DNA of 64,000 nt, taken from assembly GCA_907164885.2 (NCBI GenBank), contig OU015495.1, forward strand, positions 105,882,045-105,946,044, read 5' to 3'. The stretch comes from Dolomedes plantarius. Lineage: Eukaryota > Arthropoda > Arachnida > Araneae > Dolomedidae. Positions 44,222 to 54,516 of the stretch are shown here, piece after piece. The notes beneath the pieces were generated by a model. The model was given only the letters and a program-made list of their open reading frames with translations, was not told the origin of the DNA and searched no databases. Positions within the stretch are counted from its first letter, which is position 1; each line of letters opens with the position of its first letter. The position numbers and the translations under genes are program-made.

Positions 44222-44804
44222 ACATTATAAGTTGAATCTTGACATTATAAGTTGAATCTCGTCTATTTCTATAATTCGGGTCCCACATCTGTTAAGAGAG
44301 GACCCTTTCTCTCAGAAATAGCCCACCCAAAAGCAAGTGAACATCTGCAAATTCCAGTGGGGAAAATAACACAATAAATTCTTTTCAGTTGATATTGATT
44401 ATTAGCCATGCCGCCCAGAAGGAGTAACAAAACCCCGTCTCTAGTCATCTAAAATCCGCAGTTCACAATATCTCAGAGATAATGGCTGCAGGTGCCAGAG
44501 ATAAAGGATCAAAAGTGTCAAACAATATCATAAAGATAAAGCGCACCCAATGTGCTTCTTAGTAGTATACCACCCACGAAAAACATCTGTGTTCATGTAA
44601 ACAGTCGCTGATTTTGGTACAGCCCCTGACTAAGAGGCAGTCTGCGATTGTCTGTCTTTGTAAGCACTTGTATGTTTCGCGTCATGCTAGAAGGACGCTC
44701 TGATATCCGCTCCCAACGCTTCTGAAATAAAGGACTGCAATTTTATAGAACGTCGTTTGTGCTTATTATTTGTTGTTATGGAAATCATGTGGTGAAATGT
44801 GACA
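44218..44804 (+). mobile_element. Probable solo LTR nested in the hAT element
   Basis: The 587-bp segment begins TGTGACATTATAAG and ends AATGTGACA, with TA-repeat DNA on both sides. Near its 3' part lie GAAATAAAGGACTGCAATTT and a GTCGTTTGTGC stretch, like the poly(A) signal and R/U5 region of a Gypsy-type LTR. A 19-bp direct repeat (GACATTATAAGTTGAATCT) starts at its 5' end. The TA target hides any 5-bp duplication. Confidence 0.45.
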
Positions 44805-45508
44805 TATATATATATTACATAATAATAATAATAATAATAATAAAAATTTTAAATCTTATAACAAATTTAACGTTATATTTTTATGGGGTTTTCCAATAAT
44901 ATTTTCTCTCACTTTTTGCTGCAATCACCAATTCTTTCGCAAGTGAGTCCGTATTTAAAAGGTTTGGAAATTCTGCACACGATTCACTATTAAGTCGTAT
45001 TTGCAATTCCGCCTTCACTAAGTCGATATTCATGTTATTCCTGGCCTTCGTCCACACACTGTTTATGTGACTAAATACTCTCTCTGGGTAAGCATTACTC
45101 GCAGGGATGGACAAAATGAAAGACACAATTTTCATCAGCTCAACCGATTTTTCATGCTTTTTGAAATACTCTGCACATAGTTTGTCATTGCAATCACCAT
45201 CTGTGCCACCACCGTGTACTTCTTGATCTGCATATAAATTGATCTTGGAAATAAATATCTCGGAAACTTTAATTTTAGTCTGTGACGTTCACGCTACCTG
45301 TCGGATTACTACGACGTCACAACGTTCAACGGTTTTACACGATGTCAATTTCAATAAATAAAAAAAAATGGAATAGTTTCCGCTACATTCCGGGACAATT
45401 TGGCATTCATCCGGGATCAGGGACAACGATTCCAATTCCGGGACAATCCCGGCCAATCCGGAACAGTTGGCAACCCTAGGCGTACCAGTTTTTCTGGCTC
45501 TTCAATGA

Positions 45509-46768
45509 ACATCTACAGTAGTATTTATTGAGACATTTTGTATTGTTGTGTAGCATTGAAATTTTTTTTTTTTACCACTATGGAGAATGCAGTGGTTTTC
45601 TTTTTGTTATTCCAGTTTTTATCTCAGTTAAACCAACACCTTACACAATCCTAAGCATGAATTAAGGATTTTACACCAAAATAAATACCTACATGAGGTA
45701 ATAATTCGTGCTTATATAAGATGGACTAAAGGGATGTTATATTCAACCAGATTGAATAAATATTCTGTTTATGCCTTTCCCCCTTTATCATGCAATTTCA
45801 AGAATAGCTTATTTCTAAATAGTTTCTTTTTGTTGCCTAACATCATTTATATAAATAGAATTTTTTGAACTTTTCTAACTTAAAATAGGACTTTCAATTC
45901 AATCTTATTTTCTACATATCTTAATTTTATGTCTAGGTGATTATATTCGTAAACTATCGTTCTGTGGTAGCGGTCGTCACTCAATAGATGATACATCCAT
46001 TCAAGTAACTGCGTGAAAAGTTTTTGATTGCATCAGTACATTCACTTAGCATAAGGTATAAAACTAAACAGTTTAATTTTTTTGTATACCTATCAAATAT
46101 ATCTGGCAGATGAGTTAAATGAATTTTATGTAACGTGAAATTGTCTCAGGAAATCCATCAGTGACCGACTTTTAAAAAAAATGAGGTATGAGAGAAATTT
46201 TCCGCAAAAAGATGATTTTGAATGTAGAAAATTGGCACAGTATTTAAAGCATTCATATTTTACAAGTTTTTTTTTCTGATTTCGACTTCTATTCTTATAT
46301 TATTTAATTACAGTGATTAAAATAATCATTCACAAAAAAATATTAAATTTTTTTATCCCAACATTGGAATCTTATTACCAGTGATAATAGATATTTTAAA
46401 TCAAAATATTGGATTCTTGTTACAACTGAAAAGTAGAAAACTTAAGGTACCCGAACTTAGAATGATTATATCAACCCTGCATGTTGGACGTACAAGTGGG
46501 AAGATAAAGATATGGACATATTAGTGATCAACACCTTTGGAGCATATAGAATGTTATTTCAGGTAAAAGGACTTCCATAGTGCCTTAGTATGGGATTTCT
46601 ATCAAGATTTCGTTAAACAAAGCATGCCTCATTTATTTCTTTGCTTTATAATTTAATTTAATTATTCAAGGAGATAGTATGTATTCATTGAAAGATAATA
46701 CATTCAGATACTGTTTTCTGATTTAATATACATTTGAAAATACTTTTCTTATTTAAATATACCCTTTA
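45509..46768. other. AT-rich spacer, no gene seen
   Basis: Between transposon clusters. No coding frame, inverted end or RNA gene could be supported. Confidence 0.6.
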
Positions 46769-47061
46769 ATACCGCATTTACACAGTCACGATAGCGGCGA
46801 GTCAAATTTTGGGGGGCGAATGTGTCAACGGTGTTCTAGCTGTTTCTCCTCGCCAATTGTGGCGCTCGCTTCGGGAGCGGTTTTCTGGCACGAGTCAAAG
46901 GGGCGAATGGCGCCAGATGTCAGACGACTGGCTGACGCAAGCACAAATGACAACAAGAGGCGTGAATGTGAGAACGGTCATTCTCGTCGATGCAGGAGCG
47001 TGACTAATGTCTCGCGAATGTCTTGCAGGTGACGTGATCGCGAATGTGTAAATGCGGCATC
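46769..47061. mobile_element. About 290-bp MITE with ATRCCGCATTTACACA ends
   Basis: The left ATACCGCATTTACACAGTC and right GAATGTGTAAATGCGGCAT are inverted copies. The interior is GC- and CpG-rich (GGCGAGTC, GGGGGGCGAATG), unlike its surroundings. The end sequence resembles PIF/Harbinger-type MITEs. No 3-bp target duplication could be confirmed. Confidence 0.6.
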
Positions 47062-47760
47062 AGACCTGTTCACGTTGCATTCGGAGCGTTGCGTTATGTT
47101 ACGCTACGTTACGTTACTACGTTGGCTCCAACATTGTTGACATGACCTGTGATTGCCCAAGTAACACACATCGTTGGTCCAACCACATATTTTTGCTACA
47201 TCGTTGGGGAATGGTTACCGTTGGCAGAAATTCAGATGGGCCAACCGCAAAATGGGCCAACAATTATAAAATGTTGTTGGCCCAACTGTAAATAATTGCT
47301 GTTGGGCCAACAAGCATAAAAATGATGTTGGTCCAACTGCAAGTATGTTTGCAGCAAGTATTATCTGTTGTTGGGCCAACAGACATAACATGAAAAATAG
47401 CAAAATGTCAAAACTATAGACCCTTGGATAGTTTGACCATTGGCCCGATGAACAAAGAGTTGTTGGCTGGGTTGAAAAATGCATAGTAGCCCAACTAAAT
47501 TTAATGTAGGCTTACCTGCAAAGTGAATGCCAGCCGTTGGGCCAACTGAACGCCAACCACTGGGCCAACCTCGCGCCAACGACCAAATTCCACCGTTGGC
47601 CAACCATGTCCAAAAATGGTTGGTCAACAACTAACCAACGGTTTTGTGTTACTTGGGTGGTTTAACGTATCACGTGGTCAATGAATCGAGCTCTGTGACT
47701 GTTAAAAGTTTTAACGCTGACGCTACTCAACGCTTCGAATTCAGTGTGAAGAGGCCGTTA
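47062..47760. mobile_element. Probable Harbinger-like element with GRCCTSTTCAC ends
   Basis: The left AGACCTGTTCACGTTGCATTC and the complement of the right end (CGGCCTCTTCACACTGAATTC) are related inverted copies; GCGTT/AACGC motifs continue inward. It is interrupted by the foldback element at 47156-47657. Confidence 0.5.
47156..47657. mobile_element. Foldback-type element made of GTTGGGCCAAC-like palindromes
   Basis: The ends CCCAAGTAACACA and TGTGTTACTTGGG (the right arm carries AAACC before it in complement) form a TIR of about 13 bp, followed in both arms by GTTGGT motifs. About ten copies of GTTGGNCCAAC or half sites are spread through the 502 bp. No coding frame. The palindromes predict extensive local hairpins. 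It is nested in the element at 47062-47760. Confidence 0.7.
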
Positions 47761-48396
47761 GTCTTTCAGTACTTCAAAGTAAGGGTCATTTTGTGTTCTG
47801 AATAAGCTTAGAAAAGAAGAAGACACACTAGTCAAGGCAAAGTGGTATAATATTTTTATGAATACACAATGAATAAAAATGTATTCTAAGCAAATCGACC
47901 AAATAAGATATTTTTAAAGTACAATGCTGAGGGTAGAGAAAGCTCAAAGAGGAGTGTAAAGCTCTAAAATGTTAGCTGTGTCCGTGAGTGCTGAAAAAAC
48001 AATCAGGTTATAGAGATAAGATACTTTTACAAAATGAAAAATACATGAAATGTGCTCTATGTACATTTAGATAATATTTACATGGAAGAACTTTTAGGCA
48101 CCGTTGGAGATGAAAATTTACTCTATTTGTAGAACCTTTATATAGAAAGATCATAAAATTGATCTCTCTTATAGAGATGAGAAAATATGATATCATATAT
48201 AAATTTATGTTTAACATGTTATTAAGAATTATCAAAAGATATAAGAGAAGTTGAAATATCTTTTAAACTGTACAGAGTTGATGGATAAACATTAGCAATA
48301 AATATTTGAGATGATTAATGAAGTTGTCTAACAGATGAAGGGAAGAATCGGAATAGCTGTTATTATTCAGACTTTTCCTAGTTTCCTATTGAAAAA
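47761..48396. other. AT-rich spacer, no gene seen
   Basis: No coding frame or inverted ends recognised. Confidence 0.55.
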
Positions 48397-48975
48397 CTTT
48401 TGACAGTATTCCATTGCTTCATAAAATCTTTTCTTTTGAAAATCAATTTCATAAATGCTTTCCATTAAGGTATAAATTGTAATACAGTAAAAAAAAAAGT
48501 AAAAAGTTTAATAAAGTAAAAAGTAAGTGTAAAGTAAAAGTATAAGTAATAAAGTGAAATTAAGTGTAGAAATAAAAAAAGTGTAATAAAATTGAAACAA
48601 AAAATATGCAAGATAATTCAATGGCTGCTATAATTTAAAAAAAAATAGGCTTTTAGAAAAGTACTGAAGAATTGCTTTTCATTTAACTTTTGACAGTATT
48701 CCGTTGCTTCATAAAATCTTTTCTACTGAAAATCAATTTTACAAATACTTTTCATTAAGGTAAATATTGTAATAAAGTAAAAAAGTAAAAAGTTTTATAA
48801 AGTAAAATTAAGTAATAAAGTAATAAAGTAAAATGAAGTGTAAAAAAGTAAAAAAAGTGTAATAAAGTAAAACAAAAAATATGCAAGATAATTTTATGGC
48901 TGCTATAATTTGAAAAAAAAAATAGGTTTTTTGAAAAGTACTGAATAATTTTTAGTAAAGAAATACTTTTTTTTA
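48397..48975. repeat. Tandem duplication, period about 292 bp, with AGTAAA-rich interior
   Basis: TTTTGACAGTATTCCATTGC near 48397 and TTTTGACAGTATTCCGTTGC near 48689 start parallel copies, each containing an AAAGTAAAA/AATAAAGTAA simple-sequence run and then ATATGCAAGATAATT and GGCTGCTATAATTT. The AGTAAA run length differs between copies. Confidence 0.85.
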
Positions 48976-49290
48976 AAAAACATTTCATTTTACACTTACT
49001 TTAATGGTTATATACTAAATACATTTCTGTACCATATCTCCCTCAGTCTAGAAATGTTCATGGAAACGTATATTCCGATCTTCCCTTAACTGTCAAAATA
49101 TATCTCATTTTATAACTAGAAGTATTAAATCTTTAGAGCATAATATATAGAAATGCTACCAATATCTGACTGAATAAGGAAGCGAAAAATTCTTGCTTAA
49201 CATGACAATATAGCTTTCATAATTTTATGAAATTTCCTCGTATTTCAAGTTATTTGAGTGTTTTATTTATATTTCATAATGTCATGATTT

Positions 49291-49293
<3 letters not shown>

Positions 49294-49336
<43 letters not shown>
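49294..49336. repeat. (TA)n microsatellite, left half
   Basis: A TA run that stops at the left end of the mariner element; a second TA run resumes just beyond its right end (about 50667-50698). Confidence 0.9.
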
Positions 49337-49341
<5 letters not shown>

Positions 49342-50660
49342 AGTCGTTCGCACTTTATGGAAACGATTTTGTAATTTGTTGTTGGCGTTTGCATTTTGAG
49401 ATAAAAATTTGAAAACTTCAGAATAATCGTCTACTATAATTTTGCTTTGATTGGACTGTAAAATAAAAGATTTATTTTGAAAATGTTTCCTAAAATTGAT
49501 AGATAGCTCGAAGGTTACGTAACTGCACTTTCCGGGGAGGAATATTCGTATCAACAAATTATAAAGCGGTGTAAAAATTGCGGTTATGGCATTTCAAAAA
49601 TAGGTATTTATAATAGATTAAATTTGAAAGAGAAAAACGTCTAACTGAAAATAAAAATGGAAACATGACCACTAAACCTCATCCTAAGACTGTTCGAACG
49701 CAGGTAAATATCAAGAAAGTGAAGTCTCTGATCCTAAAAGAAAATCCGCCGACTCAAAAATCCATTGCATCGAAACTAGGAATGTGTTCTGACACTGTAA
49801 GTAAAATCATTCATAAAGATTTGAAGTTAAAAAGGATGTTTAAGCCTAAAGTTCATCTGCTTTTCCCAAAGCATACTGCTGAAAGAAAAACAAACTGTAG
49901 AAAATTATATGAAAAACACCTAGCTGCTGAAAAATGAAAATTTGTGGTAACACTCGATGGGGAATGGGTGTATTTAAGTGACTGTAATAAAAAAAGATCA
50001 ATTTTCTATTGCTCAACTGATGGGAATGACCGTATGAAATGGCTACGTCAGCGTACATAAAAGTTCTCAAAGAAGTTCATGATAGTAGCAGGATTTTGTT
50101 ACAACGGCAAATTAAAAATAAAAAAAGTCTCAAGTAAAGCGAAAATTAATCCACTCTACTATCAGCAAAATATTTTAGAACCAATTTTTGACGAAGAAAT
50201 TCCAGAATTATATGGAAAGGACATTGATAAAGTTGAGCTTCATATGGACAAAGCCTCTAGTCACATGTCTAAATCAACTGCCGCTTATTTAGCAAAGAAA
50301 GAATCAGAAACAGTAATAAAATGCATTCCATTTAATGAAATACCTGTAAAATTACCTGACTCTTCTCCAGTGGACTTTTGCGATTTCGGTTTTTTAATAC
50401 GGTTTTTTATTCGGTTTTTTAATTCGGTTAGGAATACGGCATCCACGAACACTGAACTGACTTTGGAAAACGGTCCAAGAGAAATGAGGTAAAACTGACA
50501 TGACAGTTTGAAGCAAAAATTTACTTTCATGGAAAATTCGAACTAGAGCTATTGTCAAGAATCATGGCTATCAGATAGAACCAAATCACAGCATAAAATA
50601 CGGTATTTATACATAAAACTTAACTATCAAAATAGTTTCCATAAAGTGCGAACGACCTTC

Positions 50661-50662
<2 letters not shown>
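49337..50662 (+). mobile_element. mariner-type transposon, DD41D (rosa-like) spacing, inactivated
   Basis: The left TIR CAGAAAGTCGTTCGCACTTT and right AAAGTGCGAACGACCTTCTG are inverted. The transposase starts at 49665 with an HTH (PTQKSIASKLGMCSDTVSKI). It has VTLDGEWVY (first Asp), HMDKASSHMSKS (second Asp) and SSPVDFCDFG (third Asp). I count 41 residues between the second and third Asp, the spacing of the rosa group. A stop replaces Trp before the KFVVTLD stretch (49934-49936), and a frameshift precedes the block starting at 50079. It is inserted in a (TA)n tract. Confidence 0.88.
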
Positions 50663-50704
<42 letters not shown>

Positions 50705-51305
50705 TTAATCCAGAAATATATATGATTAGCTGAAGTTTTATGTTCTGATGTCTTTATTTTATAGAACAACTTCCGCATGTAGTTCTTTTTTTTTAATTAC
50801 TATAATTCCAAATGCAATCATAATTACGATCCTAATCTCCACTCATTAAAAACCGCGATTCCGAGAGAAATGGAACGTTACGAATGATTTCGAGTCAAAT
50901 CCGGTCTCGAATGAGGAGAGAAATTCAGTTTTTTTATTCGTATGGTCTTGCGCTTCTCTCATCATTCGGAATCGATTTGGAATATTAATAAATATTCCAT
51001 CTCGATTCTGATGAGTGAGGATAGAAAAAAGTAAGAAAGACAGGAAACGATCTCTCTCATTTAGAGCTGGGAATCGAGAGGAACTAACTAGTCCTAGTTA
51101 CTCATTAGTTGCGAATCTGGTTTTGGATGTTTGTTAAGAGCAAACACTACACAATTTTTGTCCGATGAGATTTCTAAGTCAGTGGTGTGAAAACAACAAG
51201 CAGTGTTAAAAAAATATTATTCCGAAAATACAAGCAAAATACTGGCTCTAAGGGCCTGTTCACATAGAATCCATCAGCGTAAGCGTTAATCATATTGAAA
51301 TATAC

Positions 51306-52094
51306 AGGGTTCCCACTTGCATCCATTACACCCCCCTTAACTTCTAAACGGTGACAGCTTACGCCATAAAGTTTGTGTCTAGGTATGGTAAAAAGGCTAT
51401 GTGCTACTCGATGAGATAACTTACAACGCCATCTATCTGCAAATTTCGGAATTAGCGTTTTTATCTCAAAAACAGTACGAGATACGGGAAAAAAGTCAGT
51501 TACAAAGTTGTTCAGCATCATCGATTTAGTAAGAAAAGACACCTTGAGCATATTAATACTTAAAATAAAATGTAGAAAAGGAACATTTGTTTGGTCACGG
51601 TTTCGAAAATTGTCATGTTATAAAGAGTGGAATAAAGACACTGAGATACTTCCCTATCTTCAGGATCATTTATTTACATTGCTGAAAATGCTCTCCATTA
51701 TCCACTATACACATTTGCACTCTGGACTGGATTATTTAGTCCGTGAGGTGGTCTTTTCGAGCTCCGCTCGCGTTTGACGACGCTATAGTTTTGAAAATCA
51801 TGACCAAACAAATGTTCATTTTTTACTTTCTGTTTTGAGTATTAATGTGTGCAAGGTGCTTTTCTTACTAAATCTATAATGCTGAACAACTTTGTAATTG
51901 ACATTTTCCCCGTATCTCCTACCGTTTTTGAGATAAAAACGCTAATTCCAAAATTTGCCGATAGATGGCTTTGCAAGTTGTCTCATCGAGTAGCGCATAG
52001 CCTTTTTACTATACCTAGACATAAACTTTATGGCCTAAGTTGTCACCGTTTAGAAGTTAAGGGGGGGGGTGTAACGGATATAGCTGGGAACCCT
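51306..52094. mobile_element. Foldback element with inverted arms of about 305 bp
   Basis: AGGGTTCCCA at 51306 and TGGGAACCCT ending at 52094 bound two inverted arms (about 51306-51615 and 51787-52094). The arms share blocks such as TTAACTTCTAAACGGTGAC and GAACATTTGTTTGGTCA. Frames inside the arms are by-products of the symmetry. A loop of roughly 170 bp has no coding content. Confidence 0.85.
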
Positions 52095-52100
52095 TTATTT

Positions 52101-52915
52101 CAGAGCTGCTCAACCTTTTATCTTCCACGGCACAACAACGTTTTTTCGATAATTCCGCGGCACACCGCAAGTAAAAGCTTGCAAATACATAAATTACAAT
52201 AATACGTATATGTTCTTATTAGATAAAAACACAATAAAATAGCTCTATGTATCAAGATAATTATAATCATTTAAGTTTTATATAAATCATTTTGAATTGT
52301 ACACCAACACAAGAACAATAATATATAGTTAGTTTACAAGTAAAAAATTTTCTCTTTAAATTTTTATATTAAAATTTATTTTTTGGTCTTTACTTAAGTC
52401 TAATAAATCAAGGTTAATTTAAAACATAACTAATTTATTAATGAGATATTTGAGCTTGTTTTGATGAACATATGCACGTTTTATATTTGGCTCTATATTA
52501 GAAAGAGCTACCCGAAGTTCATGGTCAAGACCCTTTAAACACGGTCGTTTGTCATCTTTAATTAGAACCAGTGTCGAAAAGCTTTGTTCGTATAAGTATG
52601 TTGTAGAAAAAGGGAGCAAAATTGCAATGGCTTTGTCAGAAATTTGTGAATATTCTTTCTTGACTGAAATCTAGAAATGCGACACTTGAGCATACATACA
52701 ATGTATGGTAACTACATGTTTTTGTTTTGTGTATAATTTCGACCCACAGAAATTACATACTAGCGAAAAGTTAGAGGAATATTTTACATAGAAAAATTTC
52801 TAACTAATGCGGTGGTTAATTTTTTTATTATTACTATCGATAAAATCACCGCGGCACAGTCAAGATCACCTCGCGGCACACTAGTGTGCCACGGCACAGC
52901 GGTTGCGGAGCACTG
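52101..52915 (-). mobile_element. hAT element B with perfect 8-bp duplication CTTTATTT
   Basis: Left CAGAGCTGCTCAACC and right GGTTGCGGAGCACTG are inverted. CTTTATTT is repeated exactly at 52093-52100 and 52916-52923. Subterminal GCGGCACA repeats are typical of this hAT group. The minus-strand frame 52619-52419 encodes the C-terminal region (LPFSTTYLYEQSFSTLVLIK) seen in ZBED5/FAM200-like hAT transposases. The rest is deleted (815 bp in all). Confidence 0.92.
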
Positions 52916-53059
52916 CTTTATTTAACCAATTACAAACCCCAAAACGATTAGCCACGAAATTGTTAGGTCTGTGATTGGTTTAAAATTTGTAAATACGAGT
53001 AACGCTAACACTGACGGATTCTATGTGAACAGGCCCTTTGTGTAGATTAGACAAAATTT

Positions 53060-54419
53060 TCTGTTAATTAGATTAAATGCTGATCACGTGGTTTGTTTTC
53101 TTTTTGTGATACTTTAAATTAATTTTGCGTCACGTGCATAACAGCGAAATAAATTGACAAAATATATTAAAATACGGTAAAAGATAAAATTTAACCACTA
53201 GACTAATTAAGATGGAAGTTTTTTAAGAATTTAATTCAAATTAGTATGTTTTATGGATATTAAATTAAACCTATATCTATAACTGCAATTTCCCCTCAAA
53301 TAATGATCCGCCATGACGATAAATAAGTCTCAAGGCCAAACTTTAAAATACGCTAGCGTAGATTTAAGGGAAAATTGTTTCTCCCACGGTCAGTTTTACG
53401 TTGCTTGCTCACGCGTAAGTTCGCGGACGAGCCTGGCGATATTAGTTCCGCCCAATGAAGAAACGAAAAAAAATATTGTTTAAAAGGAAATCTTCTAAAA
53501 AGCAAGTTCATTAAGTAATATCGCCGCCGTCCACACCCGAAGGTTATACGGCCCTTCAGTAATAAAACTAATCATGCCGACGGCAATCCAACCCAACCGG
53601 GTCCCGAAGTTTTTCTTTTTGCAATTCGTTTACCTGTCTTTTTTTTTAAATCTGAGCGGCTATCCACCTTCCCCTTGTAGGGGGAAGTGTATATTCATAA
53701 GTTCCTGCATAATATTCTTGATGTACCTTCCACAATAATAATCCGTAAATAATTTACTAGGGGCCCAATCTTGAAAGCCCAAAGGTAGGTTTTTTCGTGC
53801 TTCAGCCCATTTGCTACAATTGTATATACAGTGCTTTATAGTTTGTATATTGCCACACTCACAAAGATCTGTTTTAGCAAAAAATCTGTTTTGATAGACT
53901 CCTATACAGCCATGTTCAGTTATTGCTTGATTAACAAGGAAATCTGCCGACAGTCTTTTTGTAGAAACTCTAGGGAATACCTCAAATACTTTCATTCCTA
54001 CACTGCTTCTCTCCCAATTTTCTTGCCATATATTTATGTAATAATTCTTAATTTTATTCTTAATCTGTTCTTTAGTTAATTTATAATTTCCTGTGATTTC
54101 ATTCAGTGTTGTTGCTTGTTTAGCTGCTGCGTCTACCATCTCATTTTCATTAATGCCACAGTGGGCTTTAACCCAGTGTAAGTTTACTGCTATCTCATGA
54201 ATTTCTATTAGGTTTTTTATATTTTCAATCCTATCTCCCTTAAAATAATATGCGCATGTAGCTTGCAGTGTACTTCTAGAATCACTGTATATGTCGATCA
54301 CTGTATATCACTGTATATCACTGTATATCTGTATATCACTGTATATGCAATTTCATTAATTTTTAATTGTAATTATCCTAAAATGTACTCCGTAGCGAAG
54401 CACGGTATTCAGCTAGTAT
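53060..54419 (-). mobile_element. 5'-truncated LINE fragment with RNase H domain
   Basis: The minus-strand frame 54301-53660 (213 codons) begins inside an RNase H domain (IDIYSDSRSTLQA) with the late catalytic motif LHWVKAHCGINENEMVDAAA. A Cys-containing tail follows (CECGNIQTIKHCIYNC), as in I/R1-group LINE ORF2 C-termini. The region below 53660 looks like the 3' UTR. A short (TATCACTG)n run at 54299-54350 and a CCGTGCTTCGCTACGG-type end at about 54388-54405 lie at the 5' break. Similar sequence near 53085-53190 recurs at 23360-23510. Confidence 0.75.
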
Positions 54420-54516
54420 GATATAAATGCCCTTCACATTATCCGCGACCCCACATATTTTTTTCTCAACTCTCCTGTGGGTCACAACTCACAGTTTGCA
54501 CACCACTGTTCTAAGT

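Larger units (their letters stand above)
43992..45478 (-). mobile_element. hAT transposon nested in the Tc1 element, with 8-bp target duplication
   Basis: The ends TAGGGTTGCCAAC and GTTGGCAACCCTA are perfect inverted copies. The flanks GGTGTACC (43984-43991) and GGCGTACC (45479-45486) are an 8-bp duplication with one mismatch. Subterminal CCGGGACAA repeats occur near both ends. The minus-strand frame 45135-44881 encodes the hAT C-terminal dimerisation region (IPASNAYPERVFSHINSVW). Most of the transposase is missing. Confidence 0.92.
42777..45508 (+). mobile_element. Tc1-like (DD34E-type) transposon interrupted by a hAT element
   Basis: The left TIR CACTGAAGAGCCAGAAAAA follows TA. The right TIR (TTTTTCTGGCTCTTCAATG) lies 2.7 kb away because a 1.5-kb element is inserted near the end. 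The transposase runs from MAGYLCDLSGVIVGALEMRH (about 42924) through HTH and DDE regions to 43978. The visible C-terminal frame, 43519-43980, has QFQQDNATPRTSR (second Asp) and NIIEHIWDAL (Glu) with an intact end at PTRY. Upstream parts carry stops and frameshifts. Without the insertion the element would be about 1.24 kb, normal for Tc1. Confidence 0.88.
51250..53039. mobile_element. Harbinger-like element with AAGGGCCTGTTCACATAGAATCC ends
   Basis: The left AAGGGCCTGTTCACATAG and the complement of the right end (AAAGGGCCTGTTCACATAG) match for about 40 bp, continuing through ATCCRTCAG and AGCGTTA motifs. The termini resemble PIF/Harbinger MITEs. Only about 55 bp at the left and 115 bp at the right are its own; the middle is the foldback element and hAT-B. 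Confidence 0.75.
51180..54508. mobile_element. Outer hAT element (hAT-A) with perfect 8-bp target duplication
   Basis: The left end CAGTGGTGTGAAAAC and right end GTTTGCACACCACTG are inverted copies. TTCTAAGT flanks both sides exactly (51172-51179 and 54509-54516). Nearly all of the interior is later insertions (51250-53039 and the LINE fragment); only about 70 bp at the left and 90 bp at the right belong visibly to this element. No hAT-A transposase is seen. Confidence 0.85.

Noticed and set aside
51174..52202. Matching protein frames on opposite strands at 51174-51551 and 51849-52202
   Set aside because: They are mirror images produced by the arms of the foldback element; there is no codon-level evidence for a real protein.
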